Below, one piece after another: positions 1-5,197 of a stretch of 5,197 bases of DNA (positions are counted from its first letter, which is position 1; each line of letters starts with the position of its first letter). Source of the DNA: an uncultured Clostridia bacterium (lineage in GTDB: Bacteria > Bacillota > Clostridia > Oscillospirales > Oscillospiraceae); NCBI GenBank assembly GCA_932222125.1, contig CAKNZJ010000286.1, positions 1 through 5,197 on the forward strand, in the 5' to 3' direction. Below the pieces are notes generated by a model. It had not been told where the DNA came from. It ran no database searches and saw only the letters and a program-made list of their open reading frames with translations. A program made the position numbers and the translations under genes.

Positions 1-20
1 AATCCGACCAAAACCGACAA

Positions 21-63
21 AGCAGAGCGCCAGACAGTCCTTGAGACCGTCTGGCGCTCTGCT
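21..63. terminator. Strong perfect hairpin, terminator-like but without a good T-tract
   Basis: Arms at 21-35 and 49-63 (AGCAGAGCGCCAGAC and its exact reverse complement) form a perfect 15-bp GC-rich stem with a 13-nt loop. This shape is typical of an intrinsic terminator for a gene left of the window. On the + strand, however, the stem is followed by CATGTGG, not a T-run. Read on the - strand it is followed by TTGTCGGTTTT, a poor T-tract. The hairpin is certain from sequence; its role as a terminator is inferred. Confidence 0.55.
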
Positions 64-341
64 CATGTGGAATAATCTGCGTTCTATGAAGGGGCTTGTT
101 TACGTTTGATAATACGTTCTTGTTGGTGCAAATGTGCTGTAGATAGGCGAGGCTTTTTTTGATAGATCACCTATGAAAATATCCAAACAAAAGTAATCGC
201 CCACGACTGCTCCTTTCCACGGCAGTCATGGGAGGCAATGCTGATAGCCCCTGCTCATGAAGCCGTTTTTTTAATGGCTTCCAGCGGGAGCTTGTCTATT
301 CACGCATGATTAAGACATATTGATACGCTTGATTAGTGGCT

Positions 342-369
342 TTGAAACACTGCTTGCGCACGATAGAAT
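342..369 (+). promoter_or_regulatory. Candidate sigma-A promoter of the XRE regulator gene
   Basis: A -35 box TTGAAA (342-347) and a -10 box TAGAAT (364-369) each match the consensus at five of six bases, with a 16-nt spacer. Transcription would start near 375-377. That is at the very beginning of the ribosome binding site, leaving a leader of only about a dozen bases before the ATG at 389. The short leader is unusual and lowers confidence. Confidence 0.42.
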
Positions 370-375
370 ACAACT

Positions 376-383
376 GAGGTGAT
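376..383 (+). promoter_or_regulatory. Ribosome binding site of the XRE regulator
   Basis: GAGGTGAT lies 5 nt before the ATG at 389 and supports that start. A closer ATG at 382-384 opens a four-codon frame that ends at once in TAA, so it is not the gene start. Confidence 0.7.
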
Positions 384-388
384 GAAAA

Positions 389-778
389 ATGCGTAAGCAA
401 GGCAAAAGGAAGAAAATACCAACTAAAGAACTCCAATACTTAGGAGCGCGTATCAGCGAGGCGAGGAACAAGAGTGGGCTGACACAGCAGGAGTTGGCTG
501 TTCAATGCCACAGAGGGATGAGACATATTCAGAATATAGAGGGTGGGCTTGCCAATCCCTCCTATGAGGTTCTGTCTGATCTGATCCACCGATTGGGTAT
601 GTCAGCTAACATCCTGTTCTTCTCCAATATGGAGCAGGTGGAGCAGGAAGTGCAGCATCTGCTCTGCAAATTTGCGGCCTGCACAGAGGATGAGCGGCAG
701 ATCATTCTGAATACACTGGACTGTCTGGCCGACCAGTTTCTAAGCCGCCGTTATACCGCAACAGAAGAAACGAAATGA
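389..778 (+). CDS. XRE-family helix-turn-helix transcriptional regulator
   Basis: A 129-residue DNA-binding protein. Residues 1-13 are strongly basic. Residues 17-75 form a Cro/C1-type helix-turn-helix with the usual signatures: LTQQELA (31-37) for the first two helices, HIQNIEGG (46-53) at the recognition helix end, and NPSYEVLSDLIHRLG (56-70) for the closing helices. A short C-terminal part (about 81-118) contains EQVEQEVQHLL and ERQIILNTLDCLADQFL and is probably helical, perhaps for dimerisation. Single-domain regulators of this layout are common in Firmicutes chromosomes and mobile elements. No partner gene is next to it: it stands alone on the + strand, converging on the large minus-strand operon. 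The start is set by the ribosome binding site at 376-383. Target and signal are unknown; autoregulation would be typical but no operator is evident. Confidence 0.88.
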   Translation: MRKQGKRKKIPTKELQYLGARISEARNKSGLTQQELAVQCHRGMRHIQNIEGGLANPSYEVLSDLIHRLGMSANILFFSNMEQVEQEVQHLLCKFAACTEDERQIILNTLDCLADQFLSRRYTATEETK

Positions 779-822
779 GCCAGCGGGAGCAAGGACGGGA
801 TGCTCCTGCTGGCTTGACTTTT
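778..822 (+). terminator. Intrinsic terminator of the XRE gene, overlapping its stop codon
   Basis: Arms at 778-790 (AGCCAGCGGGAGC) and 802-814 (GCTCCTGCTGGCT) pair over 13 bp with a single G-U wobble and an 11-nt loop. A short TTTT at 819-822 follows after TGAC. The left arm begins on the last base of the TGA stop codon. The stem is strong but the T-tract is weak, so termination may be incomplete. Confidence 0.7.
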
Positions 823-849
823 ACTATAACAGGCAAAAGGAAAATTGGC

Positions 850-871
850 GGCAAGATTTTGGCAAGATTTT
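850..871. repeat. Tandem 11-bp direct repeat between two convergent terminators
   Basis: GGCAAGATTTT occurs twice back to back (850-860 and 861-871) in the gap between the terminator of the XRE gene and that of the minus-strand operon. No gene covers it. It may be simple slippage duplication; no function is evident. Confidence 0.6.
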
Positions 872-885
872 CTATCCGTTTCGAC

Positions 886-924
886 AAAAAATGAGTGCCG
901 CTGCATTACTTCGGCGGCACTCAT
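886..924 (-). terminator. Intrinsic terminator of the minus-strand operon
   Basis: Arms at 891-901 and 914-924 (ATGAGTGCCGC and its exact reverse complement) form an 11-bp stem with a 12-nt loop. Read on the - strand, the stem is followed directly by a T6 run (the A-run at 886-891 on the + strand, whose last base is also in the stem). It begins 6 nt after the stop codon of the response regulator gene, so it ends the four-gene operon. On the + strand no T-run follows, so it works in one direction only. Confidence 0.88.
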
Positions 925-930
925 TCCTGG

Positions 931-1635
931 TTAAATTGATTTTTCTTCTTCTGGGGGAACAAATTTATAGCCTATGCCCCAGGAAGTTTGGATGTAGTTC
1001 TTCCCCATATCGGCTAACTTCTTCCTGAGATTTCCGATATGTACTTTAACTGCGTTTTCGCCGCCGATCCCAAGATCATCGCTCCATACTTGGCTATATA
1101 ACTGCGACCGGCTCAAGACCTGTCCTGGACGGCGGGCAAGGCACAGCAGCAAATCAAACTCTTTCCGTGTTAATGTCAACTGTTCCCCATCAACAATGAC
1201 CTGCCGGTGCGTTGAATCAATGACACATTCTGTTCCAAAGGTAAGCATCTGGCAGTCATTGTATCCGTCCGTATTAAGTTGAATGAGGGTATCTGCCTGG
1301 GCCAAGCACATATTCAAATCCAAAGGTTTTTCAATAATAGCGTTTGCTCCGGCCCGGAGCAGTTCGGCCTTATCATCTGACGGCAATGGGTCAGTGAGGA
1401 CTAAAATCGGTGTATGCTTTGTTGCCCGCATGATGTGAAGCATTTCCTGACCATCCATCCCGGAAACTTGAAAATCTATAATAACTAAGCAATACTCATG
1501 TTCCATAAAGCAATCCAGTGCTTCAGAGGCAAAGACCATACAGCAAACATCTGCCCCCGTGCCTTGGATGTTCTCTTTTAGCGAGCGGCATATTGATAAA
1601 TCGTCCTCTATAATCAATATTCGAATTCTTGCTAT
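931..1635 (-). CDS. OmpR/PhoB-family response regulator with probable ATA start
   Basis: A 234-residue two-component response regulator. The receiver domain (about 3-120) has the acidic pair D11/D12, phospho-acceptor D54 in LVIIDFQVSGMDG, T81 and K103. The winged-helix DNA-binding domain (about 131-226) shows TLTRKEFDLLLCL, VLSRSQLYSQVW, AVKVHIGNLRKKL and SWGIGYKF. The first ordinary start, TTG at 1617, would cut into receiver strand beta-1 and has no ribosome binding site. An in-frame ATA at 1633-1635 lies 10 nt after AGGAGG and gives the canonical opening MARIRILIIEDD; an in-frame TAA at 1639-1641 excludes any earlier start. I therefore place the start at 1635. It is the last gene of the operon, 20 nt after the permease stop. 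No histidine kinase is in the window. It probably regulates its own operon, but this is inference. The receiver has atypical residues (Ser for Pro in VSGMDG, Asp after T81). Confidence 0.9.
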   Translation of the reverse strand: MARIRILIIEDDLSICRSLKENIQGTGADVCCMVFASEALDCFMEHEYCLVIIDFQVSGMDGQEMLHIMRATKHTPILVLTDPLPSDDKAELLRAGANAIIEKPLDLNMCLAQADTLIQLNTDGYNDCQMLTFGTECVIDSTHRQVIVDGEQLTLTRKEFDLLLCLARRPGQVLSRSQLYSQVWSDDLGIGGENAVKVHIGNLRKKLADMGKNYIQTSWGIGYKFVPPEEEKSI

Positions 1636-1645
1636 GGCTTATCCG

Positions 1646-1651
1646 CCTCCT
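1646..1651 (-). promoter_or_regulatory. Ribosome binding site that points to the ATA start of the response regulator
   Basis: AGGAGG on the - strand sits 10 nt before the ATA codon at 1633-1635 and 28 nt before the TTG at 1617. The spacing fits only the ATA. The site lies within the 20-nt gap after the permease stop codon. Confidence 0.75.
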
Positions 1652-1655
1652 ATTC

Positions 1656-2558
1656 TTAGATAAGTATATCTATCATCCACCCTGTCGCCAAGGCAAACAG
1701 GATGGTAAAAGCCAGATATAGGGCAAATCGTTTGACGCCCAATACGATTTTTACTGCCCCCAGATTGGTAATTTTGGTAGCAGGCCCGGTAATCATAAAC
1801 GCCGCCGCACTTCCCATGCTCATACCATCCGCCAGCCATGTCTGCAAAAGTGGAATCGTCCCGCCGCCGCAGGCGTAGAGCGGTACGCCAATGGTCGCCG
1901 CCATCAGAACGCCAAACCCACGGTTATCTCCAAATAGACCGGCAACTACGTCAGAAGGTACATACCGCTGGAACAGGACTGACAGAACTACACCAATCAG
2001 GAACCATCCTCCGGTGGCCTTGATATTCCGCCCAAGGTTTTTGAGAAACCGCAGCAGCAGATTGGGGTCTGTATCCCTGCTTTGTGGTGCGGAGAAACCG
2101 GAGAAGTTGAAAAAGCCCTTTTGGTGATAGAACGCACGAATCAGCAGGCCAGCCGCTGTGCCGCACAAAAAGCTGGATGCAATGCGGATCACCAAAGCCG
2201 TCCGCCCAAGAGCCATACTATACAAGATCAACTGTGGATTGAGCAGGATAGAACTCATCATAAATGCAGCCAGCCAGTCATCCTCCATCCCGCTTTCAGA
2301 GAAGGATGCAGCCAGCGGGATCGTGCCGTACATACACAGAGGGGAGGCAATGCCCAAGGCGCTGGCGGCGAAGATACCCAAAACACCCAGCCGTTTGCCC
2401 TGCAAAGAGCGGAACAGGCCGTGGATATGCTCCTTTACAAAAACGGAAATTGCAGACCCCAGCACCATGCCCAACACCCAATAAGGGAATATCTGCCGAA
2501 GTTGGAGATCAAAATAGTACCAGAGATAAACAAATTCCCTTTGCAAAACCGTCAGCAT
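1656..2558 (-). CDS. YraQ/ArsP-type (UPF0718) membrane permease
   Basis: A 300-residue inner-membrane protein with about eight hydrophobic segments (for example near 25-41, 95-117, 120-140, 183-197, 205-223, 250-270 and 276-298). It matches the predicted permease family COG0701/PF03773, which includes ArsP, an exporter of trivalent organoarsenicals; most members have unknown substrates. Family-type motifs recur in each half: SPLCMYGTIPL (72-82) with LLNPQLI (105-111), then VPLYACGGGTIPLL (225-238) with MITGPATKI (255-263). This suggests two related halves with Cys75 and Cys230 at matching places. Two ATG codons are available (2564 and 2558). The AGGAGG at 2567-2572 is 2 nt from the first and 8 nt from the second, so 2558 is preferred. 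It lies 25 nt after the cupin/SLH/DUF362 gene. An ArsR-type repressor, thioredoxin or ars gene is not seen, so an arsenic substrate should not be assumed. Confidence 0.82.
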   Translation of the reverse strand: MLTVLQREFVYLWYYFDLQLRQIFPYWVLGMVLGSAISVFVKEHIHGLFRSLQGKRLGVLGIFAASALGIASPLCMYGTIPLAASFSESGMEDDWLAAFMMSSILLNPQLILYSMALGRTALVIRIASSFLCGTAAGLLIRAFYHQKGFFNFSGFSAPQSRDTDPNLLLRFLKNLGRNIKATGGWFLIGVVLSVLFQRYVPSDVVAGLFGDNRGFGVLMAATIGVPLYACGGGTIPLLQTWLADGMSMGSAAAFMITGPATKITNLGAVKIVLGVKRFALYLAFTILFALATGWMIDILI

Positions 2559-2566
2559 GGGCATTG

Positions 2567-2572
2567 CCTCCT
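2567..2572 (-). promoter_or_regulatory. Ribosome binding site deciding the permease start
   Basis: AGGAGG on the - strand is 2 nt before the ATG at 2562-2564 but 8 nt before the ATG at 2556-2558. The usual spacing of 5-10 nt favours the second. Confidence 0.75.
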
Positions 2573-2583
2573 CACATAAATTT

Positions 2584-4944
2584 CTAATTGTCGATACTTA
2601 CCAGCGTGTAGCTCCGGCTTCCCAGACCGATCTCCTCTGCGTGTTCCAGGGTGTGGAGGCCATTGCGAGATTCGATCCGGTTGACCAGCGAGGCTCCGTC
2701 ACCGTTTTTCTGGGCATATACCAAGTCGATACAGGCTTGATCCAGCGCCACCGGATCGGTGGATGCCAGGATGCCAATGTCGTGCAGATCCGGCTCAGAA
2801 GGATTACCGTCACAGTCGCAGTCGATGGAGATACGGTTCATCACATTGACGTAGACGATCCGCTCTCCGCCGCCCAAGTAATCGGACACTGACTTGCCCG
2901 CCTCGGCCATGGATTCAGTAAAGGCAGTCTGGTCGCCGCCCCAAGGGCTGGTGTGGCTCTGGCCTCCGGTGTGGATCAGGCATTTTCCCTCCTGGGAACC
3001 CAGACCAATGGAGATATTTTTGATTGCCCCGCCGTAGCCTGCCATAGCGTGGCCCTTGAAATGGGACAGCACCAAGTAGGAATCATATTCAGAAAAGTGT
3101 TCTCCCACCAGATTTTCTTCCAGTTGGGTGCCGCCATTGACAGGCAGGGACATAGAGCCGTTTTCGTCCAGGATCACCACATCAGCAATATCATTGAAGC
3201 CGTGATCCTTCGCCACTTGGTAGTGCATGGCAGTCTGGGCGCGGGAACCGCCGTAAGCCGTGTTGCACTCTACAATAGTCCCATCCACCGCCTGGACCAC
3301 ATCCTTGATTAGCTCCGGGCGGAGGTAGTTGCTGTTGGGCGGTTCGCCGGTAGAGAGTTTAACGGCCACGCTCCCGGTAGGCGTCCAGCCCAGTGCGGTG
3401 TAAACAGCCATCAAACCTTCGGGGGAGATGTCCGTTGTCATATAGACCGTGGAGCCTTCGTTTTCATCGCCGGTGCTATTCGTCAGATAGCGGTGGAGAA
3501 TAACCGCAGTCTGGGCGCGGGTAAGGCTACCCTTTGGATCAAACAGATTCCCGCCGATACCATTTACAACATCATTGGCTTTTGCCCAATTTACCGCTGT
3601 TTTGGCATAAGCGGCAATCGTGGCTTCGTCCGCAAAAGCCTCGGTGGAAGCAGCGGCAGGACTTCCGGCGTACCGCCAGAGAATCGCCGCCATCTGTTCA
3701 CGGGTTACGGGGTCCTCTCCGCCAAACCGACCGCCTCCGTAGCCGGACATGATGCCATTTGCTGATGCCCAGGATGCGGCATTGGCATAGGGAGAATTGA
3801 CAGGGACATCCGAAAAGCTGGCGGTACTTTGTACGGCGGGGCTTCCCTCTGCGCGGTACAGTGCATCCGCCACAGTGGAGCGGGTCATCGGCGTATCGGC
3901 CGCGAAGGTGCTGCCAGTCAAAATGTTCTGTTCCCGGCACCAGTTCGCTGCTTCAGCGTACCATGCTCCATCCGGCACATCGGTGAACCTGTCGGCACTG
4001 AGCTGACGGTACTCTGTTTCTGAGATTCGGTCAAACCACTCTACACCAGGGCGTTCCGGGTTTGTGTTGACAGCAATATGGGCAAAGGTGCTGTCGGCGC
4101 TGCCGCCGTGCCAATGCTTCACTCCGGGAGGACAGTAGGCCACATCGCCCGGATGCAGGACCTCTACCGGCTGGCCCTCGACTTGATGATAGCCAATGCC
4201 ATCCGTAGCGATTAGGATTTGCCCGCCAGCATGGGTATGCCAGTCATTGATAACACCAGGGTCAAACACAACATAGTGCAGCTCCGGCGCGTCCGCTGCA
4301 TTCTCTCCACTCAGCAGCGTAGAGATATACACTGGCCCGCTGAAATGGTTGGGGCTACTGGCTGATGCCGCTCTTTGGAACATGACCGGATTACCTGCCG
4401 CCACTGTGCGTCCGGCGTATTCCTCTGCGTTCAAGCTGGCATAGTGCTGATCGGTAACCGGCTCGCTTTCCCCATGTCCGTTATAATGGGAATCATATAT
4501 TACCATCTGAGAAAACCAACTGTCCGGGGCCGCACCATGCCAATGCTTCACTCCGGGAGCAATTTCCAGCACATCGCCTTGGCGGATGATCTGGGCGGTT
4601 TTTCCCTCCTCCTGATAGTAACCCACACCACCAGTGACCAGAATGACCATGCCGCCGTGCGTATGCCAATCGCTCCTCGCTCCCGGCGCAAACGTCACGT
4701 TGTTGGTCTGTGGGAAATGATAGACATCCTCATTGGCAATCATTGGGGATAGGTATCCGGTTCCATTGAAAGGGACTTCCGAACCCAACGGAAACGTCAG
4801 GCTGTCTTTTGTCGTGACAATTCCGCCGTTGGATGTAGTGTCCGCCTGGGCTGTGAGTGTCGCCGCGCCGGTAGCCGCAAAACAAACGCCGCAGGTCAGC
4901 ACAAGGGCCATAAACGCAGCCAGCAGTTTTTTTCTTTGCTTCAT
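2584..4944 (-). CDS. Exported bicupin - triple SLH - DUF362 fusion protein
   Basis: A 786-residue multidomain protein, probably displayed on the cell wall. Residues 1-34 are a Sec signal peptide (MKQRKK, then a hydrophobic core) with a likely signal peptidase I site after AQA (32-34). Two cupin domains follow (about 58-148 and 202-292). Cupin 2 keeps a metal-site pattern: His236, His238, Gln242 and the His277/His279 pair. Cupin 1 has the histidines but a one-residue-shorter loop and no Gln/Glu. Three SLH repeats (about 320-366, 377-426, 437-487; cores TRST, TREQ, TRAQ) should bind secondary wall polymers. The rest (about 500-786) is a DUF362 domain with ECNTAYGGSR, SHFKGHAMAGYGGAIKN, CDCDGNPSEP and DPVALDQACIDL; the ferredoxin insert found in many relatives is missing. 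The start is ATG 4944, 8 nt after AGGAGG; TTG at 4950 is only 2 nt away. It lies 22 nt after a DUF362 paralog. Biochemical function is unknown. Confidence 0.9.
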   Translation of the reverse strand: MKQRKKLLAAFMALVLTCGVCFAATGAATLTAQADTTSNGGIVTTKDSLTFPLGSEVPFNGTGYLSPMIANEDVYHFPQTNNVTFAPGARSDWHTHGGMVILVTGGVGYYQEEGKTAQIIRQGDVLEIAPGVKHWHGAAPDSWFSQMVIYDSHYNGHGESEPVTDQHYASLNAEEYAGRTVAAGNPVMFQRAASASSPNHFSGPVYISTLLSGENAADAPELHYVVFDPGVINDWHTHAGGQILIATDGIGYHQVEGQPVEVLHPGDVAYCPPGVKHWHGGSADSTFAHIAVNTNPERPGVEWFDRISETEYRQLSADRFTDVPDGAWYAEAANWCREQNILTGSTFAADTPMTRSTVADALYRAEGSPAVQSTASFSDVPVNSPYANAASWASANGIMSGYGGGRFGGEDPVTREQMAAILWRYAGSPAAASTEAFADEATIAAYAKTAVNWAKANDVVNGIGGNLFDPKGSLTRAQTAVILHRYLTNSTGDENEGSTVYMTTDISPEGLMAVYTALGWTPTGSVAVKLSTGEPPNSNYLRPELIKDVVQAVDGTIVECNTAYGGSRAQTAMHYQVAKDHGFNDIADVVILDENGSMSLPVNGGTQLEENLVGEHFSEYDSYLVLSHFKGHAMAGYGGAIKNISIGLGSQEGKCLIHTGGQSHTSPWGGDQTAFTESMAEAGKSVSDYLGGGERIVYVNVMNRISIDCDCDGNPSEPDLHDIGILASTDPVALDQACIDLVYAQKNGDGASLVNRIESRNGLHTLEHAEEIGLGSRSYTLVSIDN

Positions 4945-4952
4945 GAGCAAGA

Positions 4953-4958
4953 CCTCCT
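4953..4958 (-). promoter_or_regulatory. Ribosome binding site deciding the start of the fusion protein
   Basis: AGGAGG on the - strand is 8 nt before the ATG at 4942-4944 and 2 nt before an in-frame TTG at 4948-4950. The ATG is therefore the likely start, giving a protein opening with MKQRKKLL. Confidence 0.78.
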
Positions 4959-4966
4959 AAAACATA

Positions 4967-5197
4967 TTACTCGTCAATGCTTACCAGGGTATAGCTTCTG
5001 CTGCCCAGGCCGATCTCCTCTGCGTGTTCCAGAGTGTGGAGGCCGCTACGGGATTCGATCCGGTTGACCAACGAGGCCCCGTCACCGTCCTTCTGAGCAT
5101 ATACCAGATCAATGCAGGCTTGGTCCAGCGCCACCGGGTCGGCAGAAGCCAGGATGCCGATGTCGTGCAGGTCAGGCTCGGAGGGATTGCCGTCACA
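4967..5197 (-). CDS. DUF362 protein, C-terminal part only (cut by right window edge)
   Basis: The last 76 residues plus TAA stop of a gene that continues past the right edge. The frame opens with CDGNPSEPDLHDIGILAS, continues through DPVALDQACIDLVYAQ and ends in YTLVSIDE. Aligned without gaps to the end of the downstream fusion protein (residues 711-786), 72 of 76 residues are identical; the differences are A/T, D/N, S/N and E/N. By hand count about 32 of 219 aligned bases differ, mostly silent. It is thus a tandem paralog, first in the visible operon, 22 nt before the next start. Whether it also carries a signal peptide, cupins or SLH repeats cannot be seen. Another frame across the same bases is also open but encodes nothing recognisable. 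Confidence 0.9.
   Translation of the reverse strand, partial: CDGNPSEPDLHDIGILASADPVALDQACIDLVYAQKDGDGASLVNRIESRSGLHTLEHAEEIGLGSRSYTLVSIDE

Larger units (their letters stand above)
64..388. other. Intergenic region without a supported gene
   Basis: I see no convincing coding region, tRNA or mobile-element end here. It contains a T7 tract at 155-161 without a clear GC stem before it. An imperfect hairpin has arms 200-210 and 222-232 (10 of 11 positions pair, one C-A mismatch, 11-nt loop). A small GAAGCC/GGCTTC hairpin at 259-281 carries a T7 tract in its loop. The right end holds the candidate promoter and ribosome binding site of the downstream XRE regulator. Confidence 0.6.

Noticed and set aside
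1..388. CRISPR array, tRNA gene or insertion-sequence end
   Set aside because: There are no regularly spaced repeats, no cloverleaf and no paired terminal inverted repeats with a transposase; only isolated hairpins are present.
814..830. TTGACT and TATAAC as a promoter
   Set aside because: The boxes are only 5 nt apart, far from the required 16-18 nt.
702..887. Open minus-strand frame of 61 codons opposite the end of the XRE gene
   Set aside because: It runs antisense through the XRE coding end and both arms of its terminator, has no recognisable domain, and is explained as a shadow frame.
2082..2587. Several overlapping plus-strand open frames across the permease gene
   Set aside because: They lie antisense to a well-supported membrane protein gene and have no ribosome binding site or family features.
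2598..2813. Two similar out-of-frame minus-strand reading frames (2598-2813 and 4981-5196) that resemble each other
   Set aside because: They resemble each other only because the underlying DUF362 genes are paralogs; their tryptophan- and arginine-rich products have no domain.
2811..2822. CDCDG motif as an iron-sulfur site
   Set aside because: Two cysteines in CxC cannot ligate a 4Fe-4S cluster alone; the motif is a normal part of the DUF362 domain.
4375..4752. Plus-strand open frame of 125 codons antisense to the cupin region
   Set aside because: GC-rich coding DNA often leaves the opposite strand open; the sense strand carries clear cupin motifs.
4873..4944. Possible lipoprotein signal (VLTCG) in the signal peptide
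   Set aside because: The residues before the cysteine do not fit a lipobox (Thr at -1, Val at -3), and a better signal peptidase I site (AQA) follows.

Overview
The window looks like chromosomal DNA from a Gram-positive anaerobe of the Clostridia, probably a gut Oscillospiraceae/Lachnospiraceae-type bacterium. This rests on S-layer homology (SLH) repeats, strong AGGAGG ribosome binding sites, tightly packed genes and the style of the XRE and OmpR-type regulators. No rRNA or taxonomic marker is present, so this is inference from protein style.

Layout, left to right. Positions 1-388 hold no gene I can support: a perfect 15-bp-arm hairpin at 21-63, two weaker hairpins, and a candidate sigma-A-type promoter just before a small XRE-family DNA-binding regulator (389-778, + strand). 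That gene's stop codon overlaps its own terminator hairpin (778-814). After a short spacer with a tandem 11-bp repeat comes a second, oppositely oriented terminator (886-924). It closes a long minus-strand operon that fills the rest of the window.

In transcription order (right to left) the operon holds: (i) the C-terminal 76 residues of a DUF362 protein cut by the right edge (4967-5197); (ii) a 786-residue exported multidomain protein with a Sec signal peptide, two cupin domains, three SLH repeats and a C-terminal DUF362 domain (2584-4944); (iii) a YraQ/ArsP-type (UPF0718) polytopic permease (1656-2558); (iv) an OmpR/PhoB-type response regulator (931-1635). Gaps are only 20-25 nt, each with an AGGAGG site, so the genes are almost certainly co-transcribed. 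The operon promoter lies beyond the right edge.

The DUF362 tails of genes (i) and (ii) match at 72 of 76 residues but at only about 85% of bases, so they are tandem paralogs held under protein-level selection. The DUF362 domain of (ii) lacks the two-cluster ferredoxin insert that many family members carry, which fits an exported location. A plausible but unproven reading is a cell-surface binding or enzymatic module coupled to a membrane exporter and a dedicated transcription factor, substrate unknown. The response regulator appears to use a rare ATA start codon and has no histidine kinase in the window.
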